Origin: an uncultured Flavobacteriaceae bacterium
GTDB taxonomy: Bacteria > Bacteroidota > Bacteroidia > Flavobacteriales > Flavobacteriaceae
Assembly (NCBI GenBank): GCA_947501845.1
Contig: CANMXP010000003.1
Location: 124,001 to 188,000, forward strand
Length of the DNA: 64,000 nt
Reading direction: 5' to 3'
Positions 1 through 9,152 of this stretch are shown in pieces. The position numbers were made by a program, and so were the translations under genes. Each line of letters starts with the position of its first letter. Position 1 is the stretch's first letter. Below the pieces are notes generated by a model. That model saw only the letters and a program-made list of their open reading frames with translations, did not search any database and was not told the origin of the DNA.

Positions 1-1521
1 CGCAGCAGGATAACCTTCCGCATGAATATAAGAAATCTCTTTTAGTTTTAAAGCGCCTTCAAGTGCAACAGGGAAATTATAACCTCTTCCTAGATATAAG
101 AAATTACTAGCGTCTTTATAGATTTCAGATATCTTTTGAATGTGTGCATCAGATTTTAAAGATTCTTCAACTTTTTTAGGAATCATTTCTAATTCTAGCA
201 AATGGTGACGGAAATCTGAACTGCTAATGGTACCTTTTGCTCTAGCTAATCGCAATGCCATAAGTGTTAAAACGGTTATCTGAGTGGTAAAGGCCTTTGT
301 TGAAGCAACACCAATTTCAGGACCAGCATGCGTATAAGCACCAGCATGTGTTTCTCTAGCAATAGATGAACCAACAACATTACAAACACCAAAAACAAAT
401 GCACCTTTAGATTTTGCTAATTTAATAGCTGCTAGCGTATCTGCCGTTTCTCCAGATTGCGAAATTGCTATAAGGACGTCTTTTTCTGTGATAACAGGGT
501 TACGGTATCTAAACTCGGAAGCATATTCAACTTCTACAGGAACCCTGGCTAAATCTTCAAAAATATATTCTGCTACTAAACCAGCATGCCATGAAGTACC
601 ACAAGCTACAATTATAATACGATCGGCATTCAAAAACTTCTTCATATTATCTTCAACACCTGCCATTTTTATAATAGCTTCTTGTCTAAGAAGTCTTCCT
701 CTATAAGTATCGATGATGGCTTTAGGCTGTTCGTGAATTTCTTTCAGCATAAAATGATCGAAACCACCTTTTTCTATTTGTTCTAAATTTATTTGAAGTT
801 TCTGGATATAAGGATCAACCAAAGAATCATCTTTAATTTTTCTAATTTTTATCCCTTTATGAAACCTAATAATAGCCATTTCTTCATCTTCTAAATAAAT
901 AGCATCTTTTGTATATTCTAAAAAAGGCGAGGCATCACTTGCAATAAAAAACTCATCTTCCCCAATACCAACTGCTAATGGGCTTCCTAAACGAGCAATA
1001 ACGACTTCTTCAGGTTTGTTTCTGTCAAAAACAGCAATGGCATAAGCGCCTATTACTTGATTTAATGCAATCTGTACAGCCTTACCAAGTTTTACATCTT
1101 CTTGTTTTTTTACATCTTCAATCAAATTAATTAGGACTTCGGTATCTGTATCTGATTTGAAAGTATAACCTCTTGATACTAATTCTTTTTTGAGGGATTC
1201 ATAATTTTCAATAATACCATTATGAATAATAACTAAATCACCAGAATTTGAAATATGAGGATGGGAATTCACATCATTAGGTACTCCATGTGTAGCCCAT
1301 CGTGTATGTCCGATACCAACATTACCGTTTTTAGTAATTTCTTTATCAGAACGTTCTTCTAAGTCGGCTACTTTTCCTTTAGTTTTAGAAACTTTAAGCT
1401 CATTACCATCAAATAAAGCGATTCCTGCACTATCGTAACCTCTATATTCTAAACGTTTAAGACCTTCTATGATAATTGGATAAGCTTCTCTAGGGCCAAT
1501 ATATCCTACAATTCCACACAT
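1..1521 (-). CDS. glmS: Glutamine--fructose-6-phosphate aminotransferase (isomerizing), 3'-truncated by the window edge
   Basis: Makes glucosamine-6-phosphate from fructose-6-phosphate and glutamine, the first step toward UDP-GlcNAc for peptidoglycan and LPS. The reading frame starts at 1521 with MCGIVGYIG, so Cys2 is the N-terminal nucleophile of the class II glutamine amidotransferase domain. HTRWATHG and a HNGIIENY segment follow in that domain. The two SIS sugar-isomerase domains come next, with ACGTSWHAG and SQSGETADT in the first. The frame is open to base 1, where it reads HAEGYPAA, a conserved stretch of the second SIS domain. 507 codons are present against about 610 in the family, so about 100 C-terminal residues lie outside. 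It is the last gene of a minus-strand run after the DUF4270 gene, 142 bases away. Confidence 0.96.
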   Translation of the reverse strand, partial: MCGIVGYIGPREAYPIIIEGLKRLEYRGYDSAGIALFDGNELKVSKTKGKVADLEERSDKEITKNGNVGIGHTRWATHGVPNDVNSHPHISNSGDLVIIHNGIIENYESLKKELVSRGYTFKSDTDTEVLINLIEDVKKQEDVKLGKAVQIALNQVIGAYAIAVFDRNKPEEVVIARLGSPLAVGIGEDEFFIASDASPFLEYTKDAIYLEDEEMAIIRFHKGIKIRKIKDDSLVDPYIQKLQINLEQIEKGGFDHFMLKEIHEQPKAIIDTYRGRLLRQEAIIKMAGVEDNMKKFLNADRIIIVACGTSWHAGLVAEYIFEDLARVPVEVEYASEFRYRNPVITEKDVLIAISQSGETADTLAAIKLAKSKGAFVFGVCNVVGSSIARETHAGAYTHAGPEIGVASTKAFTTQITVLTLMALRLARAKGTISSSDFRHHLLELEMIPKKVEESLKSDAHIQKISEIYKDASNFLYLGRGYNFPVALEGALKLKEISYIHAEGYPAA

Positions 1522-1663
1522 AAGTAAAAATTTTTATTTGGTTTAATTTTAGCAAAAGCAAATATGTAAAATAAATTTTAAATAGTCGTCATTTATTACA
1601 CAAAGACAATAGTTTATACGATGAAATCCATTTTAGTAGGAGCTTTCTACAAATAAGAGCGTA

Positions 1664-3337
1664 TTAGTTGTTTTCAGGATCTGTGAAAAATACTTGTAAT
1701 TTCATTCTTTTTCCTTCAGAAACATTATCATTACTTCCATATAGAATGGTGCCTCTAGGGGCTAAAATTGCTGCAGCCGGAATAGCAGTAACAGCATCAT
1801 TACTATTCAATATTTCAACATTAGCAGTATTGTTAACATTAGTTGACAATACCAAACCTATTTTTGTGTTTGTGGAATCTCTTAGTAAAATATTATTTAG
1901 ATGTTGAGTGAGGCGTATCTTATATTTTTTTTGATCAGGATCTCGTTGGCTTAAATGAATCACATTAGAATTTAGGGGGTCGTTGGCGTTCACAGTTGGG
2001 TCAAAGAATTCTCCAGCATCAACAATTGGGATATTGTTATTAACGTCGTAAGCGTAAATCCTGTCATATTTATGATAATCATCAGTAGAAATTGCTAGAT
2101 CATTTTCGTAAACAACTAACTGAGCTTCATTAATAAGTTTTTTTAGTACAAAGTTTCCTGTTGTATTATCTTTTAAATATCCACTTGGATCGTTAGAATC
2201 GAGTATTCTAAAATCATCTATAAAAATTTCTAAGGCATCAGGAACGTTATTGTTATCAACATCTTCATTACCAAATAGATCAACAACAGCCATAGAGCCT
2301 TCTGCGCCTTTTAAATAAAGAGTTTCATCTCCTAAATCTGGGTCTCCGTCTGCAAATGTTACATTGTAATTATTGATAAAAGTGTTAAGTCTAATGCCTC
2401 TAAAGTTAAAGGTATATGTAGATTGCGACCTAGCATCATCTTCTCCTTTTGTGTAGTATATGTTTATGTTGGCATTCTCAGAAAGTGTGTTTAAGGAAAT
2501 CATATTTCCTTCTCCATTTACAGCTTCAGCTTTAAAATAAAGGCCTCTAAAATAATTATTAAAACTACTAGCATTACTTAGTTCAGATCCTCCTTCGTGA
2601 TCTATAATAGCAGATTTCCAAAAAGCGCCATCCAGATGCATTCTTAATGCAGGAGCAGATACTGAGGTAAGGGCATCTTCGCCTTCCCCAACGGTTGTTT
2701 TAATCGCGTCTGCACTAGGAATAAATGTGGTGTCCTTTATCATGTCGCCTTTGTGATCATCAAAATTTATAGGGCCACTTTCAATAAGTGCTAAATTATT
2801 AGTTGTATTGCCATTGTCGGCATTTGAAAAATAATTTTGAGGACTATTAGTTACATTCGGATTAAAACTTCTTAAGAAATAATTATTGCGATAAATAGAT
2901 AATTTAATTGGTTTAGACGCATCCCCATATAAAGAATCTTGAATAGAATATGTTGTATTCCCGTTATCATCAAAACCAATAGGTCTACTAAAATAAGGGA
3001 TAGTTAAAACAACAGAATCAATTACAGGATTCTCGCCAAAAGTTGGGCTAAATGCAGTTGGAGTTAATTGAGCAACAACACTGGCAGTAGTTTGTCCAAA
3101 TTCGAGGTCATCAAAGAAACCAAGTAAATTATAGTTTAAATTATTGATCCGAACTGCATTAAGTTTCTTATTATATGCAGCTATAGGAATGTCCATTTGA
3201 TCTGTACCAAAGTTAGCATTTCCTTTTCCTAAAACATCGCTTTCTATAACACTAAATTCTTCATCACATGCAATAAAAGATGAAGTAATTAGCAGAAACA
3301 GAATGGGAAATTTAAGGGCTTTAATCGTATTTTTCAT
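1664..3337 (-). CDS. DUF4270 domain-containing lipoprotein
   Basis: A 557-residue secreted lipoprotein. The signal peptide ends in a lipobox-like SSFIAC with the acceptor Cys at position 24. The rest matches the DUF4270 family of Bacteroidota: an N-terminal acidic segment after the Cys, a FGTDQMDIPIAAY-type stretch, many beta-strand-like repeats, and the closing ILAPRGTILYGSN region. The function of the family is not established; it is probably anchored in the outer membrane or at the surface. It begins 22 bases after the stop of the starch-synthase-like gene, so the two are probably cotranscribed, with glmS downstream. This gene order recurs in flavobacteria as far as I recall. I see no truncation. 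Confidence 0.9.
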   Translation of the reverse strand: MKNTIKALKFPILFLLITSSFIACDEEFSVIESDVLGKGNANFGTDQMDIPIAAYNKKLNAVRINNLNYNLLGFFDDLEFGQTTASVVAQLTPTAFSPTFGENPVIDSVVLTIPYFSRPIGFDDNGNTTYSIQDSLYGDASKPIKLSIYRNNYFLRSFNPNVTNSPQNYFSNADNGNTTNNLALIESGPINFDDHKGDMIKDTTFIPSADAIKTTVGEGEDALTSVSAPALRMHLDGAFWKSAIIDHEGGSELSNASSFNNYFRGLYFKAEAVNGEGNMISLNTLSENANINIYYTKGEDDARSQSTYTFNFRGIRLNTFINNYNVTFADGDPDLGDETLYLKGAEGSMAVVDLFGNEDVDNNNVPDALEIFIDDFRILDSNDPSGYLKDNTTGNFVLKKLINEAQLVVYENDLAISTDDYHKYDRIYAYDVNNNIPIVDAGEFFDPTVNANDPLNSNVIHLSQRDPDQKKYKIRLTQHLNNILLRDSTNTKIGLVLSTNVNNTANVEILNSNDAVTAIPAAAILAPRGTILYGSNDNVSEGKRMKLQVFFTDPENN

Positions 3338-3359
3338 ATAAGGCTGAATGAATAATAGG

Positions 3360-4169
3360 TTAACTTAAAACGCTGGTATTAAAAAATGTTGTATAAGCTT
3401 CACCAAATTCATCTTTATTTTTGTATTCTAAAACGGGTTTATTAGATGCTTCCAAATAAGATTTTAAATCTTCAGGGATGTTTTCCGATCCTACAATTAA
3501 AGCATCCGAGTAATCAACAGCAACTTTCATTAAGTTATTATATGTAGGTTCCTCAAGTACGCTAACAGCATCTTCATTAATGTTGTCAAATTTAATTTTA
3601 TTAAGCATATCTTTATTTAAAGTATTGTTAAAACTTTGATTATAAATCGAAGTAACAATTTTGCTTTCATTAAATAAAGGCTCATCCTTATAATACTCTT
3701 TTAAGTATAAAGGTAATAATGATGCTAACCAGCCATGTACATGAATGACATCTGGAGACCAATTTAGTTTCTTGACAGTTTCAATAACACCCTTAGCAAA
3801 GAAAATAGCACGTTCGTCATTATCTGAAAACAACTTACCGTCTTCATCAGTTAATGTTGCTTTTCTTTTAAAGTATTCATCATTATCAATAAAGTAGACC
3901 TGTATACGTTCCTTAGGTATAGATGCTACTTTGATAATAAGAGGCATGTCTAAATCATTTATTACTAGGTTTATACCAGACAATCTTATAACTTCGTGTA
4001 GTTGATGCCTACGTTCATTTATATTGCCATAACGCGGCATGAATATTCGTATTTGTCCGCCTTGTTGATTCACCATTCTAGGTGCTTCAAAGGACATGGA
4101 TGAAATTTCGGTTTCTGGTAAATAAGGAACTACTTCAGATGATACGTACAATATCCTCTTATCTTTCAT
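3360..4169 (-). CDS. Starch/glycogen synthase catalytic-domain protein, N-terminal half only
   Basis: A 269-residue protein matching only the GT5 (starch synthase catalytic, N-terminal Rossmann) domain of glycogen synthase. Support: the opening ILYVSSEVVPY, the PRYG motif, a FFAKGVIE segment, and DVIHVHGWLASLLPLYLK near residues 138-155, which resembles the DVVHAHDWHA region of GlgA. True GlgA proteins are about 470-480 residues with a second GT1 domain; none follows here because the DUF4270 gene starts 22 bases on. The N-terminal KTGGL motif that contacts ADP-glucose is absent; the equivalent stretch after SEVVPY reads LPETEISS. It is therefore probably not a normal glycogen synthase. Many annotations call this family glycogen/starch synthase, but its real role is unknown. 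Confidence 0.85.
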   Translation of the reverse strand: MKDKRILYVSSEVVPYLPETEISSMSFEAPRMVNQQGGQIRIFMPRYGNINERRHQLHEVIRLSGINLVINDLDMPLIIKVASIPKERIQVYFIDNDEYFKRKATLTDEDGKLFSDNDERAIFFAKGVIETVKKLNWSPDVIHVHGWLASLLPLYLKEYYKDEPLFNESKIVTSIYNQSFNNTLNKDMLNKIKFDNINEDAVSVLEEPTYNNLMKVAVDYSDALIVGSENIPEDLKSYLEASNKPVLEYKNKDEFGEAYTTFFNTSVLS

Positions 4170-4294
4170 ATGTTTATTTTTGTTGACTTTCTATAGTCGT
4201 ATATCAGCAATTAATGGTCTTTTTTAAAGAGAAATTTTATAAAGCTTGTTTTTTTGAGGGTCTCGCTTTTTGAAAAATCAAAATAAAAAACACG

Positions 4295-4302
4295 CAAAAG
4301 TA
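4295..4302 (-). promoter_or_regulatory. Promoter -7 element for the starch-synthase-like operon
   Basis: On the minus strand this reads TACTTTTG, a full match to the Bacteroidota -7 consensus TAnnTTTG. It lies about 125 bases upstream of the start at 4169. I could not identify a clear -33 TTG. Confidence 0.5.
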
Positions 4303-4333
4303 CAAAATTTTATGCAGATTGGTTGTAAAATCT

Positions 4334-4341
4334 TAAGTTTG
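4334..4341 (+). promoter_or_regulatory. Promoter -7 element for panC
   Basis: TAAGTTTG is a full match to TAnnTTTG, 24 bases before the GTG start of panC. It would drive the panC-panD-flippase-esterase-radA run. The divergent minus-strand promoter lies 32 bases away. Confidence 0.55.
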
Positions 4342-4365
4342 CACGCGTTAATTTTTTATTAAAAA

Positions 4366-5217
4366 GTGGAATTTTATACAGAAAAACAGCAAATTACATC
4401 AATTATTGATGTTTTTAAAGCAAAACAGCTAACATTAGGATTGGTTCCTACAATGGGTGCTCTACATGAAGGACATTTACAGTTGGTTAAAAAAGCATTA
4501 GATAATAATGATAAAGTAGTTGTTAGTATTTTTGTTAATCCAACACAATTTGACAATAAAGAAGACTTAGAAAAATACCCAAGAACGCTTGAAAATGATA
4601 TAGATTTACTAAAAACAGTTAGTAAGGATCATATTATAGTTTATGCGCCTACGGTTGATGATATTTATGAAGGTAAAACGGTCTCGCAAAGTTTTGATTT
4701 TGATGGTTTAGAGTTTGAAATGGAAGGCAAATTCCGCAATGGGCATTTTGATGGTGTTGGTACTATTGTAAAACGCTTTTTTGAGATTGTAAAGCCACAT
4801 AATGCGTATTTTGGAGAAAAAGATTTTCAGCAATTACAGATTATAAAAAAGCTGGTTGAAAAATATCACATTCCAGTTAATGTCGTTGGTTGTAAAATAT
4901 ATAGAGAAGTCACTGGTTTAGCAATGAGTTCACGTAATACCCGATTAAAACCAACGTATAAAAAAGCAGCACCTTTTATTTACAAAACTTTAACATCTGC
5001 CAAAGAGCGTTTTGGCACAAATAGTGCTGGTAAAATATTGGAATGGGTTGAAAATCAGTTTGTAAATCATGATTTGTTGGAGCTGGAATATTTTATTATT
5101 GCTGATGCCGAAACTCTAAAACCAGTAAAACGAAAATCGAAGAAAAAATCATATAGAGCATTTATCGCAGTATATGCAGATGATATTAGACTTATTGATA
5201 ATATCGCATTAAATTAA
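4366..5217 (+). CDS. panC: Pantoate--beta-alanine ligase (pantothenate synthetase)
   Basis: Joins pantoate and beta-alanine using ATP to make pantothenate, the precursor of coenzyme A, in the cytosol. The 283-residue length is normal. The [10 protein letters not shown] motif at residues 28-37 is the HIGH-type nucleotide site. SIFVNPTQF, the FGEKDFQQL stretch and AMSSRNTRL (KMSKS-like region) follow. The start is GTG at 4366; no in-frame ATG precedes the conserved N-terminus. It is followed after 13 bases by panD, which supplies beta-alanine, so the two steps are encoded together. Confidence 0.96.
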   Translation: MEFYTEKQQITSIIDVFKAKQLTLGLVPTMGALHEGHLQLVKKALDNNDKVVVSIFVNPTQFDNKEDLEKYPRTLENDIDLLKTVSKDHIIVYAPTVDDIYEGKTVSQSFDFDGLEFEMEGKFRNGHFDGVGTIVKRFFEIVKPHNAYFGEKDFQQLQIIKKLVEKYHIPVNVVGCKIYREVTGLAMSSRNTRLKPTYKKAAPFIYKTLTSAKERFGTNSAGKILEWVENQFVNHDLLELEYFIIADAETLKPVKRKSKKKSYRAFIAVYADDIRLIDNIALN

Positions 5218-5230
5218 TTATCTTTGCCAC

Positions 5231-5581
5231 ATGCAAATTCAAGTAGTAAAATCGAAGATTCATAGAGTAAAATGCACAGGTGCAGAACTCAATTATATAG
5301 GTAGTATCACTATTGATGAAGACTTAATGGAGGCGGCCAATATTATACAAGGAGAAAAGGTTCAAATTGTAAACAATGATAATGGTGAGCGTTTAGAAAC
5401 ATATTGCATTCCTGGACCACGTAAAAGCGGTGAAATCACACTCAATGGAGCTGCCGCCAGAAAAGTTTCGGTTGGTGATACCTTAATTCTAATTACCTAT
5501 GCTTTTATGGATATTGAAGTCGCTAAAACCTTTAAGCCTTCATTGGTTTTTCCTGATGAAGCAACCAACTTACTAAAATAG
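5231..5581 (+). CDS. panD: Aspartate 1-decarboxylase (proenzyme)
   Basis: Makes beta-alanine from aspartate for pantothenate synthesis. It is a pyruvoyl enzyme that cleaves itself between Gly24 and Ser25. Here the sequence around the site is [10 protein letters not shown], with Gly24-Ser25 exactly in place, and the KSKIHR stretch carries the usual N-terminal basic residues. The length of 116 residues is typical. It sits 13 bases after panC and 5 bases before the next gene, which starts with TTG, so it belongs to a compact operon. Confidence 0.96.
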   Translation: MQIQVVKSKIHRVKCTGAELNYIGSITIDEDLMEAANIIQGEKVQIVNNDNGERLETYCIPGPRKSGEITLNGAAARKVSVGDTLILITYAFMDIEVAKTFKPSLVFPDEATNLLK

Positions 5582-5586
5582 AGGTT

Positions 5587-6555
5587 TTGAACCATAAGAT
5601 AAAAAGAATCCTAAAGATTACACTCCCATTATTACTGGGAGTTTTTTTGGTCTGGTATTCTTTAAGAGGCGTGCCAATATCAGTAATTATTGATTATTGG
5701 AAATCATCAAATAAAACTTGGGTGCTTTTAGGTGTTTTTTTGGGTTTACTAAGTCATTTGTCCCGAGCATATCGTTGGCGTTTTCAATTAGAGCCAATGG
5801 GTTATAATATTAGGTTTGGGAATAGTATTATGGCAGTATTTGCTACGTATTTAATTAACTATACAATCCCCAGATCTGGAGAAATAGCTAGAGCTTCCAT
5901 AATAACAAATTATGAAGGTGTTCCATTTGAGAAAGGATTTGGTACGATTGTAGCAGAGCGCATTGCTGATCTAGTAGTGATACTTGGAATTATTATAGTT
6001 ACTCTTTTTCTTCAATTCGATTTTATTTATAGTTTTTTAATTCAAAAACTTAACCCAACAAAAATTATAATAGCTTCTCTAATAGTCGTTGTGCTTATTT
6101 TGTTTTTTTTAAACTATATAAAGAAAAGCAAATCTAAAATAGCCTTAAAAATAAGAGGTTTTATTAATGGTTTAATAGAAGGTATTTTAAGTATTTTCAA
6201 AATGAAAAAGAAATGGCCTTTTATTTTTCACACCTTATTTATATGGGGTATGTATGTTCTTATGTTTTATGTGACATCTTTAGCTATTAAGGATTTACAT
6301 GGCGTATCAATGGGCGCTATTTTAATAGGTTTTATTTCGGCCAGTTTTAGTATTGCAGCTACTAGTGGAGGAATTGGGGCATATCCTGTAGCGGTCTATT
6401 TAGCCTTTTCAATTTTTGGAATTGCTGAAGCACCAAGTATTGCCTTTGGTTGGATCATGTGGGCTTCTCAAACCCTTATGATTATAATATTTGGAGGAAT
6501 TTCCTTAATCTATTTACCCATTTACAACAGGAAAAAATCAAAACCGAAAGTTTAA
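5587..6555 (+). CDS. Flippase-like integral membrane protein (lysylphosphatidylglycerol synthase TM-domain family, YbhN/UPF0104)
   Basis: A 322-residue polytopic membrane protein with about eight hydrophobic segments. It matches the lysylphosphatidylglycerol synthetase membrane-domain family: SHLSRAYRWRFQLEPMGY near residue 57, then NYTIPRSGEIARA, and a TSGGIGAYP segment near residue 258. It lacks the cytoplasmic aminoacyl-transfer domain of MprF, so it is not expected to make lysyl-PG; in related proteins the membrane part acts as a lipid flippase or has no known role. The start is TTG at 5587, five bases after the panD stop, with no better in-frame start. It is translationally linked to panC-panD, but a link to pantothenate is not obvious. 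Confidence 0.88.
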   Translation: MNHKIKRILKITLPLLLGVFLVWYSLRGVPISVIIDYWKSSNKTWVLLGVFLGLLSHLSRAYRWRFQLEPMGYNIRFGNSIMAVFATYLINYTIPRSGEIARASIITNYEGVPFEKGFGTIVAERIADLVVILGIIIVTLFLQFDFIYSFLIQKLNPTKIIIASLIVVVLILFFLNYIKKSKSKIALKIRGFINGLIEGILSIFKMKKKWPFIFHTLFIWGMYVLMFYVTSLAIKDLHGVSMGAILIGFISASFSIAATSGGIGAYPVAVYLAFSIFGIAEAPSIAFGWIMWASQTLMIIIFGGISLIYLPIYNRKKSKPKV

Positions 6556-6645
6556 AATTTTTGTAGAGGTTACAAAAACTTTGCTTTTAATCTCTCTCAT
6601 TATTTATTACCTTGCCAATATCAAATTTCAAATCATTTATTCAAA

Positions 6646-7794
6646 ATGAAGCAAATACTTTACATTTTACTGTTCGTATTATCAGTCCATTTTACAGGAG
6701 CTCAGGTTAAATATAAAACTATCGAGTCCTCAAAATTAGGAGAATCCAGGGAGCTTAAAATACAATTGCCAAGAGGTTATAATAGTAATGAAGATAAGAA
6801 CTACCCATTATTTATTGTGTTAGATGGAGACTATTTATTTGAGGCCGTTGTTGGAAATGTAGACTATTACTCTTACTGGGAAGATATGCCTGAATCGATT
6901 ATTGTAGGCGTTAATCAGGTTGATAAACGATTTGATGATTGTATGTACTCTGAACAAAACTCTTTACCTATAGAAACAGGGGCCAATTTTTTTGAATTCA
7001 TCGGTATGGAGCTTATTCCATATATAGAAAAGACATATAGAACAACTAATTTTAGAGTTGTTGTAGGTCATGGAGAAACCGCTAATTTTATTAATTATTT
7101 TTTATTGAAACCGCAGCCGCTATTTCAAGGTTATATAGCAGTGAGTCCAGATTTAGCCCCAAATATGCTAGATTATCTTCCAGAGCGTTTAAGCAAGTTG
7201 GAATCTAAATTGTTCTATTATTTGGCGAATACTAAAAATGATCCAGGTTCTATAAAGAAAATGACCGAAACTTTAAACAAAGATATATCTGCGGTAGAAA
7301 ATGAGAACTTAGTTTATGACTTCAATAGTTTTGAAACCCCATCTCATTATTCGGCACCTTTGCACGCATTGCCAAATGCCATTGAAAACATTTTTAAAGT
7401 TTTCCAACCCATAAGCAAGAAGGAATATAAAGAAACGATATTAGAACTGGAAACATCCCCCGTAGCATATTTGGTTGAAAAATATAAAACGATTAACGAC
7501 TTATTTGGTCTTGAAAGGCAAATTCTAATTAATGATTTCAAAGCAATTTCGGCAGCTATTGAAAAAACGGAACAGTTTGAGTATTACGAAGATTTAGGTA
7601 AGATTGCCAGAGACCAATATCCAAAAACACTTTTAGGAGGTTACTATTTAGCGCGCTTTTATGAAGAAATGGGAGAGCCCAAAAAGGCAATGCGTACTTA
7701 CGAAACAGCTTATACCTTAAAAGAAATTGCAGGTATTACAAAGGATTTACTAATTGAGAAAGTAAATTTAATTAAAGAAGATTTTGGATATTAA
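6646..7794 (+). CDS. Secreted alpha/beta-hydrolase-fold protein (esterase-like) without a nucleophile serine
   Basis: A 382-residue protein with a signal peptide ending at about residue 20 (FTGAQ). The middle matches the enterochelin-esterase/esterase D-like family: LPRGYNSNEDKNYPLFIVLDGDYLF, then SIIVGVNQ, and an elbow region near residues 139-145. The nucleophile elbow reads G141-H-G-E-T145 instead of G-x-S-x-G, so the catalytic serine position is Gly143. The C-terminal part (about 290-380) is helical and TPR-like (GGYYLARFYEEMGEPKKAMRTYETA). It may be a pseudo-hydrolase that binds a ligand or partner. Its stop codon overlaps the radA start by one base (TAATG), so translation is coupled. 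Confidence 0.85.
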   Translation: MKQILYILLFVLSVHFTGAQVKYKTIESSKLGESRELKIQLPRGYNSNEDKNYPLFIVLDGDYLFEAVVGNVDYYSYWEDMPESIIVGVNQVDKRFDDCMYSEQNSLPIETGANFFEFIGMELIPYIEKTYRTTNFRVVVGHGETANFINYFLLKPQPLFQGYIAVSPDLAPNMLDYLPERLSKLESKLFYYLANTKNDPGSIKKMTETLNKDISAVENENLVYDFNSFETPSHYSAPLHALPNAIENIFKVFQPISKKEYKETILELETSPVAYLVEKYKTINDLFGLERQILINDFKAISAAIEKTEQFEYYEDLGKIARDQYPKTLLGGYYLARFYEEMGEPKKAMRTYETAYTLKEIAGITKDLLIEKVNLIKEDFGY

Positions 7795-9152
7795 TGGCAA
7801 AAGTAAAAACAACTTTTTTTTGCCAGAACTGCGGGACTCAATATGCAAAATGGCAAGGGCAATGTAATGCTTGCAAAGAGTGGAATACCATTGTTGAGGA
7901 AGTTATCCAAAAACCAGAAAAAAACGATTGGAAGTCTCCAGCATCTACTGTAAAAAAAACATCGGTTCCATTACAAATCAAAGATATAGATGTTTCTAAA
8001 GAACCACGGCTCGATACATTTGATGGTGAGTTTAATCGTGTATTAGGTGGTGGAATCGTACCAGGGTCTTTAACATTGTTAGGCGGTGAGCCAGGTATAG
8101 GTAAGAGTACTTTGTTGCTTCAAATTTCATTAAAATTACCTTATAAAACCTTATATGTTTCTGGTGAAGAAAGTCAGAAACAAATAAAAATGCGTGCAGA
8201 GCGTATTAATCCAAATAACAATAACTGTTATATACTAACAGAAACAAAAACACAAAATATATTTAAACAAATTGAAGCATTAGAACCAGATATAGTTATT
8301 ATCGATTCTATTCAAACACTTCATAGTGATTATATTGAATCTTCTTCAGGAAGCATTTCGCAAATAAAAGAATGTACCTCAGAACTTATAAAGTTTGCTA
8401 AAGAAACAGCAACTCCCGTTTTATTGATTGGGCACATTACTAAAGATGGTCACATAGCTGGCCCCAAAATTTTGGAACATATGGTCGATACTGTGTTGCA
8501 ATTTGAGGGAGATCGTAATCACATATTCAGAATTTTAAGAGCCCATAAAAACCGTTTTGGTTCCACTAATGAGTTGGGAATATACGAAATGCAAGGCTCT
8601 GGACTTCGAGAGGTTACTAATCCATCAGAGATTTTGATCTCTAAAAAAGATGAAGAATTATCTGGAAATGCTATAGCTGCAACCTTAGAAGGGATGCGTC
8701 CATTGATGATAGAAGTACAAGCTTTAGTTAGTACGGCAGTTTATGGGACTCCACAACGTAGTGCCACGGGATTTAATGCAAAACGATTAAACATGCTTTT
8801 GGCGGTTCTGGAGAAGCGTGCTGGTTTCCGGTTGGGAGCTAAGGATGTGTTTTTAAATATTACGGGGGGTATTACGGTAGATGACCCTGCGATAGATTTA
8901 GCAGTAGTAGCTTCAATTTTATCCTCAAATGAGGATATGGCATTGCCAAAAGATTTTTGTTTTGCTGCCGAAGTGGGGCTATCTGGAGAAATTCGTCCAG
9001 TTCAACGTGTGGAACAACGTATCTTAGAAGCTGAAAAACTAGGATTCTCCACTATTTTTGTATCGAAATACAATAAAATTTCATTAAAAAATACTGTAAT
9101 CAAAATTCAACTCATTTCTAAAATAGAAGATTTAGTTGAAATTCTTATCTAA
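7794..9152 (+). CDS. radA: DNA repair protein RadA
   Basis: A RecA-like ATPase that promotes branch migration in homologous recombination. Full length at 452 residues. The N-terminal zinc finger has Cys10, Cys13, Cys24 and Cys27 (FFCQNCGTQYAKW). The Walker A motif GEPGIGKST covers residues 98-106. The RadA-specific KNRFG motif is at 252-256. The C-terminal Lon-protease-like domain includes GFNAKRLNMLLAVLEKRAGF and DVFLNITGGI, then AEVGLSGEIRPV. The ATG overlaps the upstream esterase-like gene by one base. A weak inverted repeat (AAAGCG/CGCTTT, 9168-9187) follows the stop. Confidence 0.97.
   Translation: MAKVKTTFFCQNCGTQYAKWQGQCNACKEWNTIVEEVIQKPEKNDWKSPASTVKKTSVPLQIKDIDVSKEPRLDTFDGEFNRVLGGGIVPGSLTLLGGEPGIGKSTLLLQISLKLPYKTLYVSGEESQKQIKMRAERINPNNNNCYILTETKTQNIFKQIEALEPDIVIIDSIQTLHSDYIESSSGSISQIKECTSELIKFAKETATPVLLIGHITKDGHIAGPKILEHMVDTVLQFEGDRNHIFRILRAHKNRFGSTNELGIYEMQGSGLREVTNPSEILISKKDEELSGNAIAATLEGMRPLMIEVQALVSTAVYGTPQRSATGFNAKRLNMLLAVLEKRAGFRLGAKDVFLNITGGITVDDPAIDLAVVASILSSNEDMALPKDFCFAAEVGLSGEIRPVQRVEQRILEAEKLGFSTIFVSKYNKISLKNTVIKIQLISKIEDLVEILI

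Noticed and set aside
488-706. Plus-strand open frame inside glmS.
   Set aside because: It is antisense to a well-conserved enzyme and has no recognisable motif or signal.
1559-1566. Minus-strand CATATTTG considered as the glmS promoter.
   Set aside because: One mismatch and no -33 element at a suitable distance; support too weak to list.
3338-3359. Frameshift as the cause of the short starch-synthase-like gene.
   Set aside because: There is no trace of the missing C-terminal domain downstream; the next gene starts at once with its own signal peptide.
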